Shown here piece after piece: positions 1 through 12,800 of a DNA stretch of 23,468 bases. Within the stretch, counting starts at the first letter, position 1, and each line of letters opens with the position of its first letter. The notes under the pieces were generated by a model. That model did no database searches and was not told where the DNA came from. It was given only the letters and a program-made list of their open reading frames with translations. Made by a program: the position numbers and the translations under genes. The stretch spans positions 7,030-30,497 of the forward strand of contig JAOXYB010084719.1 in NCBI GenBank assembly GCA_028565635.1. Reading direction: 5' to 3'. The stretch comes from Phoronis ovalis (taxonomy: Eukaryota; Phoronida; Phoronidae).

Positions 1-2926
1 AATCCACGTTATAACTTTCTACAGCCTAATGTAGCTAATGGTTTGAAACCAACGGGCATCAGCCGTAAGTAAGACTACCAGGTATTCTTGCATACGCTCA
101 CAATAGAAAACGCGCGTGTACGTGAGGCTATAACATTTGCGTCACACATTAAACTTTTGCGGGATACCAATTCGATATTTATGCACATGAACAATTATAA
201 TTATCATCATCGTTTTTAGTCTCTACATAAAGAGATAATTAGCTTTTTATTCAGATGAGCAGTATGTTCCATGTGAAGCGAATTCAGATACTGACTGTCG
301 GCTAAAAACAAACCCGGAAAATTATGAAATTTCGAATCCTTTTAGTTATTATATCACTCACGCTGATAAATAGTTTCAACATTTTTCCTTCTAAAACATT
401 AAAAAGTATCGTACGATTTTCAGGGTGACACGGTAACATGGGATATACTTAACGTGCAGATGTGACTATGCTCATATTTGTAAGCACATTATTGTGCCAG
501 TTTGCACTATAGTCCTAATCTACATAATTTTACTGTGAAGTTTTTCCAGAAGAAACTGACAAGACGCTAATTCGATAAAACTATAAGAAGCTATTGGAAA
601 TGCGACTTTTTAAGTTTCTCGTTGTGGTATATCTCTTTACTTGTTTTATGATTAATTTTCGATATCAGGTGCGCTGAACATTAATAAAATGACTTCATTT
701 ATTACTTTACTTGATATGATGTGGAGTACATTAAAGGAGTTGTTTCTGATATTTGATAATGTCTATATAACACATAAAGATTTTATATCCAATCTCATTT
801 TTATCATATGTGGATTGCGGTTCAATTCCTACGTTTCTGCGGCGTAGAATCCTTTTTTAGAGGTAGTGCGTTTTCTATTAAAAATGAATCTTAGTTTCAA
901 ATTGTGTCAATTGGGGCATCGTTCTATGAAAGGCTTATATTTAATACTGCCAAAACGGTTGATATGTCAGTGTACCTTGTTAGTCCTTAAATCCGCCACT
1001 ACTTTGCATACACAATATTTACAAATTTGAGCTTTGCGCAAAAATAGTAATTCTTTGTGATGTATGCATTGAAATGAGTATAATATGTACTAATGTAGAC
1101 ACTTTTTCAAAATCAAGTCTTTAAATCAACACAAAGAATCTTTTTGCAAAAGTGGTTGTTGACACTTACACAATAGGACTAGATATGGTAGTGTTAATTT
1201 GTGTTTTGTGTAAAACCCTCAAGTTTCATTAAAGTCACGTGTCGCTAGTGAATAACGCTAATTTTCTTTAATGTTTCCATAAAAAGAGCTATCATATTTA
1301 ACTGATCTATATCGTGTCTAATTAATTAACTGTACTCAAACTTATTCCGTTTCATAAAACTGCGGACAAATATGTTTATTCTAATAACCAGAACAGCTAA
1401 ATCATCTGCCATACTTTATGAGCATGGAAAAGAATATTCGTTTTATCTTATCGTTAGTTTTCGCCGTCTCCCCTGGGATCAAGTCAGCCCGTACGATGTG
1501 ATTTTAATTATTTTTATTCATATGTTGCATATTCCTTTATTTGTTTTTACTATTGATATTGTTGCCAAACAGTTCTAGCGTAAGGAAAAATTAACATTGC
1601 TTGCAATTTATATTTTGTAAGCTAATTAAATTTACAAATTAATTAGCACTATTCATTTGCTGAGCTGCATATGTGATGACGAGCACTTTTCCTAATCCCG
1701 AAGTTTATAGCTATTACAATGCTAAGCTCGTAATAAATTAGTTATGCTATGTTCCGCGGACGCATGCCGTTTAACTCAGCGCCAGTTTTCGTTTCCGGTA
1801 GTCTGTTTGTTTTTAGAATTAAGCTAGATTAACGCCAAACCATCAAGTGACTATAAACGATTTTAAATAAGTTCTCATTAATTTAACAATTTAATTACAT
1901 AAAAATACAAGTTGCCAACAAGGTGGAAAGTCGTAAAACTATTGTAGTCTGAGGCCATTACGTTCACTTATCAATTCATCATACACCGCCACTTAAAAAA
2001 AATATTATTTTAATAGAAAAGATTACAATTCAAAACAAAAGAGATAATGAAATAAAATGTACTAGTTTTCTTGCCTTTTTGTTAAAAAAGGAGATTTTGT
2101 CAATATTCCTTTATAAATCACATCGTGGGAAGACCAAGGAAACCATACAAAAAAATACGTATTCATTTGGAGAAATTATTTCATTTTACATAACATCACA
2201 TAATTATTTAGCAATATTATGTTTACATTTTCAAATTAAAGCGATTGTAAAATTACATTAAAATTAAATTCCTTTATTATGCTTCACAGCCATGTAACTT
2301 TCTCACCAGCATCTTAATTACTCTACAACAACGAATTCATACCTGTTATCTTATGGATTGTAATGACAGCGTCACTGTGATCAACAGACTTTTAATATAA
2401 GACGTCTCATAAGGACAGGGGCAAGTCTTCGTACCCTACCGCGTAAAGTACCGACAGGTAAACTAACAGTATTGTTTGTAAATTGCATAAAAATTTACTG
2501 TAATTCAAAGATGCAAACAACTTCTCGGGGTTACATTGTCCACAAGCATATCAACATGCTGGGATAAGCATTGGATAATTCCCTGAGAAAAGTAATAGAT
2601 TTGCTAATTTTTACGTTCTCTGACGAAATTGATTCGCGTTATATCGTGCCATATAAGTTACATGCACATTCTGAAGAACTTTTTCAGTTTTAAACAGGTA
2701 TATGTTTAAATTTTTGTGGCTTTTAATAATTTTAATATACTTGATAATGACAGTTTTGCGAGTTTGGTATTATTATGTTTATTTTAAGCGAAATTGAAAA
2801 ACCGAAATCCGTTGCGCCGATTTTGAAATTGGTCAAATTATAATAAATAGCAAATTTTATTATGAAAAGAAATTATCAGTGATATTGCGTAAAATCAAGT
2901 TAAAATAACATGGATATCACGTTTAT
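1..2926. other. Intergenic AT-rich DNA, no gene seen
   Basis: Only short open frames occur here, and none has protein-like composition or splice context. Noted items are a small palindrome at 1621-1646 (GCTAATTAA and its near-complement), a 31-bp segment at 1768-1798 repeated at 3396-3426, and a 13-bp ATAAGACGTCTCA near 2397-2409 repeated near 3437-3449. Confidence 0.5.
1768..1798 (+). repeat. 31-bp segment repeated at 3396-3426
   Basis: The two copies differ at one base (CTCAGCGCC versus CTCGGCGCC). The second copy is most of the spacer between the 524-bp-offset units. Confidence 0.6.
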
Positions 2927-3922
2927 TTTTAAGGCATATACTTAATTTCATTCTTTGCAAGTTCTCGACCAATTAAATGTTTAAACTTGATAAGGTACCG
3001 TTGCATGTTGTTGATCAGATTTTAACTAATAAATTATTAATGATATCTAAACCAACCATTTGCTGTTTAGTTCGTCTGTGACGCATGCACTCCCCCTATC
3101 TAAATAACTAAAATATTTTTTCATATTCAATTCGGCATTTTACTTTTAATATATTTTATAATAACACTTTCACAAACTCATTATTTTTAAATTCATTTAA
3201 AAAAAAATGTTTTCGAAAATGTTCGTGTTCTATTGTTTTGTTTCAATGTTCAGTATTACTACTGTTACAACAACAAACAGTAACAACGTGCATTGGTAAT
3301 ACTCAATAAAAATGGAGTTTACTTGTACGATATACAGAAGGAGCACGATGAGAAATTAAAAGTGATATTACATAATAACTGTTTGAAGAGGGTAGCGTTT
3401 AACTCGGCGCCAGTTTTCGTTTCCGGAACAATACAAATAAGACGTCTCACTTTTAAGGTATATAATTTATTTCATTCTTTGCAAGTTCCCGACCAATTAA
3501 ATGTTTAAACTTGATAAGGTACCGTTGCATGTTGTTGATCAGATTTTAACTAATAAATTATTAATGATATCTAAACCAACCATTTGCTGTTTAGTTCGTC
3601 TGTGACGCATGCACTCCCCCTATCTAAATAACTAAAATATTTTTTCATATTCAATTCGGCATTTTACTTTTAATATATTTTATAATAACACTTTCACAAA
3701 CTCATTATTTTTAAATTCATTTAAAAAAAAATGTTTTCGAAAATGTTCGTGTTCTATTGTTTTGTTTCAATGTTCAGTATTACTACTGTTACAACAACAA
3801 ACAGTAACAAAGTGCATTGCATGGTAATACTCAATAAAAACGGAGTTTACTTGTACGATATACAGAAGAGCACGATGAGAAATTAAAAGTGATATTACAT
3901 AATAACTGTTTGAAGAGGGTAG
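2927..3922. repeat. Tandem duplication, two near-identical units of about 470 bp, 524-bp offset
   Basis: Unit 1 is 2927-3395 and unit 2 is 3451-3922. They match almost base for base, apart from scattered substitutions, a 4-base insertion (CATG, near 3820) and a 1-base difference in AGAAGGAGC versus AGAAGAGC. A 55-bp spacer at 3396-3450 separates them. Each unit contains a 7-bp stem (TACTGTT/AACAGTA). No coding capacity is shared by both units. The near-identity suggests a recent event. Confidence 0.85.
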
Positions 3923-5424
3923 AGAACTACGCGCTAACGGTCAAGCAACAAGATTTTTTTTCATTTTTTTCGAAAAGCTTACATCTATGGGGATTTAAAA
4001 AACCGAATGACAACAAACGAAATAACGAAACCGCTTATGTGGCATCTAATCAACAAGCCAGAATAACGGATAATTTAAAAAATAACTATAATAAGTGTTG
4101 TTTTAACATAGTCAAAACGTTCTTGGAAACTGTTTATCATGTCAAGAGACACAGGAGACATCTTATTTATTCTCATTTGCACAAACACAGCTAACGTAGT
4201 GGAAAATGCTAGCAAATGAAGCATGCACGGATGACAATAAAAAGTAGGAGTTCTGGACAGTTCTCCATTAGACTTTTTACTCATCATCCGATTATCTGAT
4301 AGAAACACGGCAATTAGCTTCATTTAGAATCATTTACTTTGTAAAAATATCATTCCTAGGGAGGTGACCAGTTTGAATGCAAGACACTGCTCATTTGATC
4401 AACAACAAAATTGGTGGTTACATAAAGAATTTTGGCGAGTGATAAGTGATAATTAGGAAGATGACTCTAGGCTAGGCTAGGTACTGCAATTTGGCAAAGT
4501 CAAATGCCACGACAAAGGTATCATTACATGACAATAGCGTCATGGTCACGCTGATTTCGAATTGCAATCCGTAGATAATTAACTTTCACTGAAAAATAAT
4601 TTCATTTCAAATTAAACAGACACGTAATATTATAAAATTTATTATGGACACGTTAGGATGTTATCAAAATTTACAAGCAGTACTACTCATTTGCAACCAA
4701 ATTCAGTTGGAACCAGATCTCGATCCGGGTCCAAACACGTAGTGTGAACGGTGCTTTAGATTTCGATGGTAAAGTTGTACAGCGTCCTACTGAACAAGAA
4801 AGATCTGTTTTAAGTTTTTTAAAAGTACTTATACTTAGTGCAGGATAAATAATTGTATATCATCTGGTAATTTTTGTAACACAATTTTTACGGGCGATTA
4901 CATGGTGCATCACGAATGAGATAAAAACTGGAATAATTTCGCAATTATATTATAGCCAACACAACCAAAATGTGTATTTGTTATTAAATTAGTAACGAAG
5001 GGAAAATCACCAATAAATTTTTCTTACAGCACAAAAGCGTGATGATGTATCATTTTTTGTTTGTTTACCGTATTGCCATTTCATTCTAGGATGCGCACGC
5101 ACTTGAGCTCTCCCATGAGAAAAAAATGATGAACAAACAGAAAAATAAAGCGGCTCGATATAATAACAACAGCACTGAAAAAGTGATAAACACATAGAAA
5201 CATAAGAGATTGTTGAGATAGCATAACTGAACAAAGTATGGTTATTAATACTTCCTTAATATAATGTCGTTAATTAAATAAAGCTCGCCTATGAAAGAGG
5301 TGTCGAATTCAAGGTATCTTATCACGAGCCGCGCTATGCATATTTGGGTCAATGTTTCCGTGATCAGTGTTTGTACTTTTAGAAGTATTTATTTTGAAAA
5401 CAAGCTGTCAGTTAAACAACAACT
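3923..5424. other. Intergenic AT-rich DNA, no gene seen
   Basis: Short ORFs occur on both strands around 3889-4323 and 5007-5234. They overlap one another or show low-complexity composition, and I see no family resemblance or splice structure. Confidence 0.45.
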
Positions 5425-5795
5425 AGTCGTGTGACTGTTCCTTTTCGTTTATTATAATATTTATATAAAAATAGATGTCATACTTTTACATTATTTTGCA
5501 CACCATTCTTTGTCGGTTATTTACCCGATTGTTCTTTACGATACAAGGTGCGTATAGGGTGCAATATCTTCTTCAATTGTCCTGGCGCGTACGTATGATT
5601 TAACTCACAAAAAGCTATTTTTATAGTTTAACAAAGATGAGTCGTGTGAGTGTCCATTTTCGTTTATTATAACATTTGTATAAAAACAGCTATCATAGTT
5701 TTACATTAATTGGTATAACATTGTTATAGGTTATACACCCGATTGATCTTTAAGATATCTTCTTCAATTGTGTTGGCGCGTACTTACCGTGTGGC
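5425..5795. repeat. Diverged tandem duplication, 215-bp offset
   Basis: Copy 1 starts at 5425 (AGTCGTGTGACTGTTC) and copy 2 at 5640 (AGTCGTGTGAGTGTCC). Both continue through TTTTCGTTTATTATAA and end with ATCTTCTTCAATTGTCCTGG-like sequence and GGCGCGTAC. Many substitutions and a deletion of about 20 bp in copy 2 make it clearly older than the 2927-3922 duplication. Confidence 0.7.
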
Positions 5796-7377
5796 CTTAC
5801 CTTAAGGATATTTTATATTAAGTTTCGCAGTCGCTGTTATCTGATCAAGATTATTTATTTTGTTATTGCAGCTATGGCATATTGACAGATCTTTATATCA
5901 TACACGTATGCATTCTATGCATGCTATTGAGGAAAACATAACTACACAGAATTATGGCATTATTTTATATCAAAGACTATATATAGTTATGAATACTGTT
6001 GATTATCAATCAAGCCCTGTACACCTGTGATTCCATATATTTCCTAATCAACCTAAATAGAAGGGTAGAATTTCAAAATTCTATGACAAGAACAACTCAG
6101 CTGCTTGAAATTATTTTTGTTTCTGTTTCATTGTGTAATGTAATGTTTTACCTTTCATGTTCCTGCAAATTGTTTGAACTCTCATAACAGACAATTATAA
6201 TTAAACTGCAAAGGTAATCGAGTATCTTTTTTTTTGTAAAGATATACATTTCATTTTTTAATTATCTAATTTTTTTTTACGAAATGTTGTTTTGTTAAAA
6301 GCCTATATTATCCTATTAACTGATCACACGATCTTGAAATGGTATCAGATTTTCCTACCTTTTTGCAATATGCAACAAAATTTATAGATAAAATATAATG
6401 ATACTCTCAATTACGGAAAGTTAGTTTTAAGCATTAACGAAAATTATGAAAAATATTGATTAAACAGCTATATCACAGGTAATTTTCAATTTTTTTTGTA
6501 TATAATTAGTTCTGTCATTGGAAATTCAGGCACCTGCACTCAAAATATAGATTACGTTGTTTCCCGTTTCCGGGTTCATATACCTTTCCGATATTTGTGC
6601 AGCTTATATGAATTATGATTTTGAAATCCGCACGTATTATTGAACTTCACGCTTTATTATGAAGTAAATGATATATATCTCAAAAAAGTGAACTTGGACT
6701 TGATAAAAAAGGATAAAAATGGGAAAAAGCATAGACAATAAAAGCACGAGCTATCTGTTAAATGTTATGTACGTGTTAGGTTGGCACGAGATATGTATCA
6801 TTTTAATTCACTGTCATAACAAAGGCTGTCTCGTCTTTTGCATTTTACTGATTTGCATTTTTATTATTTTTTGATATTACTTACGTTTGTTAGCCATTGA
6901 GTTACTTAAATACACAATGTCTCAATTTAGCGAAACATGCGTGGCTACACTGAAGGTCTTCTTTTCATCACTTTAATAAAATTTAATATTTTATCAATCA
7001 AAATTTTACATGTAACATTTATAATTCTATTAAAGTGTAAACAAATTTACTGCTTCATTTAAAGTCTGAGAGTTGATACGCCATATATCAGGTAACACTC
7101 ATTACGACCAATTTCAGCTCTTAAACAGGTGGTATGACTTGTTTGAAAAATAGTTCACATTCTATTAGCCAAAGACAGAGCTATTATCGGGTAGTATCAT
7201 AGAAAATCGGTAGTTAATGACTAAGAAAATTTGACCAATAATTATCTATTCTTCCAGTTTACAATAGAATAGCATCAACGTAGGTCTTTCTATCATCTTT
7301 ACATACACGAGATGAGACTACCGACGGACATTTTTGAAGTGATGTACACGATAGGGAAATTATGAAAACTATTTTTG
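5796..7377. other. Intergenic AT-rich DNA, nothing supported
   Basis: T-rich runs and short chance ORFs only. I see no repeat pair, RNA gene or exon. Confidence 0.4.
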
Positions 7378-7439
7378 TCGCCGAATTTACACCTACTGTC
7401 ATTTTGAATATTAGACATGCACCACTGAGCTAGAGAGGT
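7378..7439 (-). repeat. Decayed tRNA-like segment, possible SINE head
   Basis: On the minus strand, ACCTCTCTAGCTCAGTGGT matches the start of a tRNA, including an A-box-like TAGCTCAGTGG. About 28 nt later GGTGTAAATTCGG sits where the B box and T arm should be. No matching 3' acceptor strand follows, so it is not a working tRNA. A pol III SINE relic or a tRNA pseudogene is the likeliest reading. Confidence 0.3.
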
Positions 7440-7622
7440 GACTTGGTACGCATCGGTTACTGTAATTAGCTAATTGCTAGTATAATTTAACGCACCCGTA
7501 TATGCGCCGGATATTTGATAAACAATTGAACCACAATGGGATGGCGCGCTTAATTATATTGTATACTCAGAATAACAACCCATGCGGAGGAGAGAAACAA
7601 ATTATCATCCTCGTCCAAATTT

Positions 7623-7913
7623 CACAGGGACTTTTAGCAAGCTGGCTCAAGTCCTTGTGAACTTAAAAATAAAAAATGTTCAATTCTCTTTTTTATGTCT
7701 TTTACATCAGTGTTTTTAATTATCTCGAAATTTTTTATTTTTTTTACTATCATATATATGTTGGGTGTTTGCCGTTTAATACTCAACATATATATGATAG
7801 TAAAAAAAAAATTTTTTCGAGATAATTAAAAACACTGATGTAAAACACATAAAAAAGAGAAATAAACATTAATTTTTTTTTTTTAAGTTCATAGGGACTT
7901 GAGCAAGTCTAGC
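7623..7913. mobile_element. Foldback (MITE-like) element, copy 1
   Basis: The element is about 290 bp and is nearly one perfect hairpin. The left arm (about 7650-7766) is the reverse complement of the right arm (about 7781-7906). They are joined by a loop of about 14 nt that includes GTTTGCCGTTTAAT. The ends carry inverted sequence around GCTCAAGTCC(C/T)..TGAACTTAA. There is no coding capacity, so it would be a nonautonomous element. A nested small inverted repeat (CACAGGGACTT and AAGTCCTTGTG) lies at the left end. Confidence 0.8.
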
Positions 7914-9863
7914 AAACTGCTTACTGTTAAACATTTATGACATCTCATGATCGGTCTCAAGAAAATAACAATTATACAAATGGTTGATCCTAGTCAAGAA
8001 AAGGATTAACGAATGGGCAGTTTGCTATTTTTTAGACCCTTATGTTTTTTGTTGTTTGTCGCATAACGTTTACCGTGGTACAGCAAAACATATCAACTAC
8101 GATTTCAATTTATTTAGTCGGTCTGTTACAGCTTCTGTCAAGTGTTATAAAAACACAGATAGCAAAATGGAAAAAAATGGTTACTTCAACGCGTGCTGTG
8201 TAATCTTAGTTGTACCCAAATTGAGTATTAGTTGAATAAAAAGACCCTTTCCCCAGTTTCTTTATTACATTATTTTCAAAAACAAATGAGCGTTCGAATT
8301 AATAAGAAATTGAAACTATTAAAGATAGAGGCGAGGGATCAAACATTTTGAGGCTACAAATAAATTTCGGCTGAAAAAAATTGGGCTGCAGTAGTAGAAA
8401 TTCATAGTTACAGTATGAAATAAGAAAAAAATAGAACCACCCCACGACCTAAATAAAATTAACGTTTCAAATTAATGTGGCGATTCTACTTTTTCTAATT
8501 TATTACTATACTTATTTATAATTTATGTGCATCTGTTTCATCGTACATGAGACCTATATGCTGGTTATTGGCACTGCGGTAATTGTATTAAGCGTACGGG
8601 CAGCAGTTTTGATGAGAGTGAAGTAATACCTGTAGCGCCTTATCTAACAGCCTGGAGACATTTTAGGACACAAATACTTGCATCTGCAGCGCAATTTTTA
8701 ATGCGCTTGTGATGCTTATCACCAATTTTGTGAAATTTACCCGAATAACCAACAGCTTGTAATGGGATAATTTGTTTCCTATCAAATACTTTTAAAATAA
8801 TTCAATGACGTTTTTTAACCAGGTATCACACCCCAGGGCTATTCATTTTAATGGAGTCTCGACTTGATACCTTTAGACGGCACGATTTCTGTTTTTGTTT
8901 TTGTTATATGGTTTACTATTTGCACGCAACGCATGCCGCGAAGAAGTTCCTAAGAAAAAAATACACTGATTTTTAATTAGGTAAATTTTGTCATCAACGA
9001 AATTAATCGGCTGTCCATAGGATCTTTTTGTTTTTATCTCACTTACGTTAAAAAAGCAGCGATACCTTAAAACGTAGTTAATTTTTCTGAAGTGAGACCG
9101 AGGGGAATTCTATCGAACCCCAATGCCAAAAAAAAATACAAGATATTGCATTTTTTATTTGCTCTCCTAGTTTTATTCTTCGCCAACATTTATTCAGAAT
9201 GCTAGCGATACTAATGCACACCCACTATCCCCTGCCAATAAAAATTGGTATGTTATAATTAACATTTTCGCGGGAAAATGGTTGAAACATTTTTATCAGC
9301 GTGATCATGATATAGTACCTAAAGGAGGTTCAAAATTTCATAATTTAACTTTTCGAATGTGTCTTTTTTTTAAGAAAGTTCTTGTTTCGCTAAGAACTGT
9401 TAATTATAGTTCTCCATTACGACAAAAAGCATTCGAAATCGCTCCACATGGACCAGTACAATTGGATTACACCGCTCATTTGAATATTCTAAAATCCTGT
9501 TAGGTATTGCATCACTCACCACTCACGCTGATATAACTATAATTTTGCCACGATAACACGGAGAGTGGAACATACCTTAGTATCCCTATGTGGTATGAGC
9601 AAACGTCCTCCATTCACAAATCGATATAACAGTGCACATGCACGAAGGACACGTTTAGGAGCTGCGCGTTACATTCAGTTCTCAATGTGACGCACACGGA
9701 GTTGGCGCGTTGTATTAGGCACCAACAAATTCAAAAATATACACAAATATACAGGTCTTACATTCACATTTTGAAGTACCAGTTTATATGTGATAATGCC
9801 TGACAATTATTTGAAAAATACCCACAAAAATTATGAAACTTACCGTTGATAACAAAATTTATT
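7914..9863. other. Intergenic AT-rich DNA, no gene seen
   Basis: Two short plus-strand ORFs at about 7984-8235 and 9282-9503 lack family resemblance and convincing coding composition. I see no repeats or RNA genes. Confidence 0.4.
9858..9863 (-). terminator. Candidate distal poly(A) signal, if the LRR gene has a long 3' UTR
   Basis: Minus-strand AATAAA sits where the DNA changes character. Positions 9860-13828 are smoothly AT-rich and lack the repeats seen on both sides, which would fit one long 3' UTR of about 4 kb. This is weak evidence. Confidence 0.2.
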
Positions 9864-12800
9864 TTAGTCTCTGACATACTGAGATCAATAAACAATAACA
9901 GTCATATGTTTACTCTACAACAAAAACTTGAGGTACATTAATTTTAAAATAAATACAATATTAATAAATTTAAACATTAAATCATAAAGCAGAAAATATG
10001 CATTATTAAATGTCACACTTGCATTGTAAAACACCTGATGTGTAGAAAAATTCAAAGGAAACCATTTGTGTAGCAGCTTTAGTTTTACTATGTAAAAATA
10101 ATGTTCTCTCCATTATAAAAGGACAGCTTATGAGTCTGTATTATAAAGGATTGTAACATCTTGTATAATACACTGATTAGAATATTAAGTCAAGTTCTAG
10201 TAATCTAATTTTTGAGCCTAATCTAATATCACCAGGGTGGCCGAAAATGTATAACATTTTACCATAATGCTCAATTTAATAGCCAATGTAGCATGAATAT
10301 AACAAATTGCTAATACAATCCCGTTCATAAGGAAATGTCTTTTTCACTGCAACCGCAATATATTCCCCTTTTGCATGGATTACAGTGCAGCAATGCTCAA
10401 CAATCGTGTCTAATCAACATGGATTATTTGTTTGGAGCAAAAAACTCTTATACAAGTCAGAGCTGGCAAATAACAAATTCTTACAAGAATGAATTTTCGA
10501 AATTATTCGCAATTATAGAGCATAATATTGTTACTACAAAGTGCCACTTTTCGAAAACATTATTGTTAGAAAATACAATGCTAAAAGTGTGCCTGATGAT
10601 TAAGAAGCTTTTACTGTCATTTTGTTCTTTTTTCAGCCTCATTACAACCACACTCATTATATTTATATATTTCTGATTGGAGACACATCTGGCCTAATAA
10701 CTAATTAAACCATTACAACTCATAACAAGTGATTGGCTGTCAAAACAGTCACGACTCATAAACAATAATGTCCTGCCACAAAAAATAGTAGTTGTCACTG
10801 CATTCTGAAGATAATATCATTATATTACAAGGATTTTATTTTTTAATAAGTCTATTTGTGAAAATTGGCAACTAGTTCAGCTCACACATTTCATATTGGT
10901 TAAGGCCAAATAATAGCCTCAGTAAATTTCAAATTATATGCAAAAAGAGTAGGCATAATATCAATCAAAGATCAGTCTAAGGTGCATAAATTAATTATAT
11001 TTTTAAAACGTTTAACATGATCAGACCAATCAAATTTTACGATACAAAAGTTTGTTTTTAACATTTTTCTGCAGAGTAACTTTGGATAGATTATACCTCT
11101 AAGATTTTGTACAGCTGAGACCAGTAATCAATCACCGTCTTTCACGGTTAAATTTCCTTTACGATAACATATAATCCTCACGACTACATATGTGTGTTTA
11201 AGAAGTGAGTAAGTTAACAGTCTAGGCAATGAAGAAAAGTGAAACATAGACCTTTCATTTTAGTAATTTCATGAAACATAATATACCATTTTTGCATTAA
11301 AAGCAACAACACAATTTACTTCATCAAATTAACAAAGCACATCAAAGTAAAAATTGCACATTTTATCATTTTCTTGTAACAAAAAATCACTTAAGAAAAT
11401 TAACTAAGGTCTCATTAAGAGCTAATGACTGAAGTTTATATGCAGTATTTTATTTCACTTAAACGCATTACTAGATACGAGCAGGTTGCAAATTTCTAAA
11501 TTTTATAATTCAGTCGTACCTTGGTCACGTCTCACCAGAATTTTCATTTAAGTAATTACTAATGAAGGAAATAGCACACACTTATAACTTCTCTTGTTTT
11601 AAGAATTAACACGAACTATATCTTGGAAATATAAGATATCAGGGCATTGTTTTACATTTTAAATATAAAAGGCGTCAGACTAGATTTGAATGAAATTACA
11701 GACCACTCTAAGAACACGATTCTCCCAGACAGCATTCCCGAGAAATTTACTTAGAAAAATTTTTCAGTAACCATCTTCCACATTAGGCCCAAACAGATAC
11801 TTACGACAGCTTCTGTACAACTGAAAAACTACTGTCTCTGTAGATATCTACCTACTCAATTCCAATACAGGTATCTACTGTTTATCATATTGGCTAAAGA
11901 ATAAACATTTTGTGATAATAATGAGCAAAAAATCCCCTGAAACAACTTATACCAAAGTGAAAATGGAATATAGAGTGACCTGGTATGAATTAGGAAGTTT
12001 CAAATAGTTCTCTAATACGCAACATTTTGCAAAACAGTTCTAAAACTCTGAAAGGGAATTTTAAACAGTAAGAGCTTTCTTGTCAGAGATTACAAAATCC
12101 ACCTAGTGAGAAGTCCCAAAAGTGCTATTTTACAATGTAAAACCCCCCAGATTTTTGATAATTTTGAAGGAAACACTGTATTTGGAAATTTGAAAAATAT
12201 ATATTTATATTAAGTTTCTGTGCCTTTTTTCTTTAGTACTGGGTGCTTTTTAGGACGGTCTTGGCTTCACATAACTTTCTTAAGGTGGTGAATATTGTTC
12301 AGCACAATTTATTCACACTTTAAACTTTAAGTTAAATTTTAGCTATTTAAAAGTAAAAACATGTTTTGAAAGGAAAAAACTCAAACTTTCTAAATCTGTA
12401 GTTTATTTTTCTCTGAGTAGGTTAGGTGACCTGCGTTGTTACCATTTTGGGTTAAAACATTAAATTTTTGAAACATAAAATTCAAAAGAACACAAGTCAA
12501 CAACCAAGCCTTCATATAAATAGCTACAGATTTTTTTGAAATTTTACTTGTTTAAGAAAATATGAATTTCCAAAGTTTCATCACCTCAACTTTGTTGATA
12601 TTTTTCTGATGCATAAAGAATTATTAGTCCAAAGTTTCAACTGTATGGCCTTAGTGGTTTTTGATTTCTATTCTGTTGAATATTACATTCCGTACTTTCA
12701 AAATATGTATGCTTTATCTTTTCCTTTAGTTAGCTGAAATTACACTTAAAGTATAAGTGTGAATAAATGGTGCCATACAATATTCGCTACTTTAAAACAC

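Noticed and set aside
806-840. GGTTCAATTCCTACG resembling a tRNA T arm or B box
   Set aside because: No A box or D arm lies at the right distance upstream and no acceptor pairing is present.
2927-3922. The duplicated units as a pair of LTRs
   Set aside because: Only a 55-bp spacer separates them, with no internal coding region, primer site or polypurine tract. A tandem duplication explains it better.
4075-4323. 82-residue minus-strand frame beginning MKLIAVFL, and an overlapping plus frame
   Set aside because: The start looks signal-peptide-like, but no downstream exon or family resemblance was found, and the opposite-strand frame is equally open.
10335-10676. 113-residue plus-strand open frame, the longest in the downstream tract
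   Set aside because: It has a mixed, low-complexity composition with a hydrophobic end, no recognised domain and no splice or promoter context. It lies antisense to a likely UTR, and frames of this length occur by chance.
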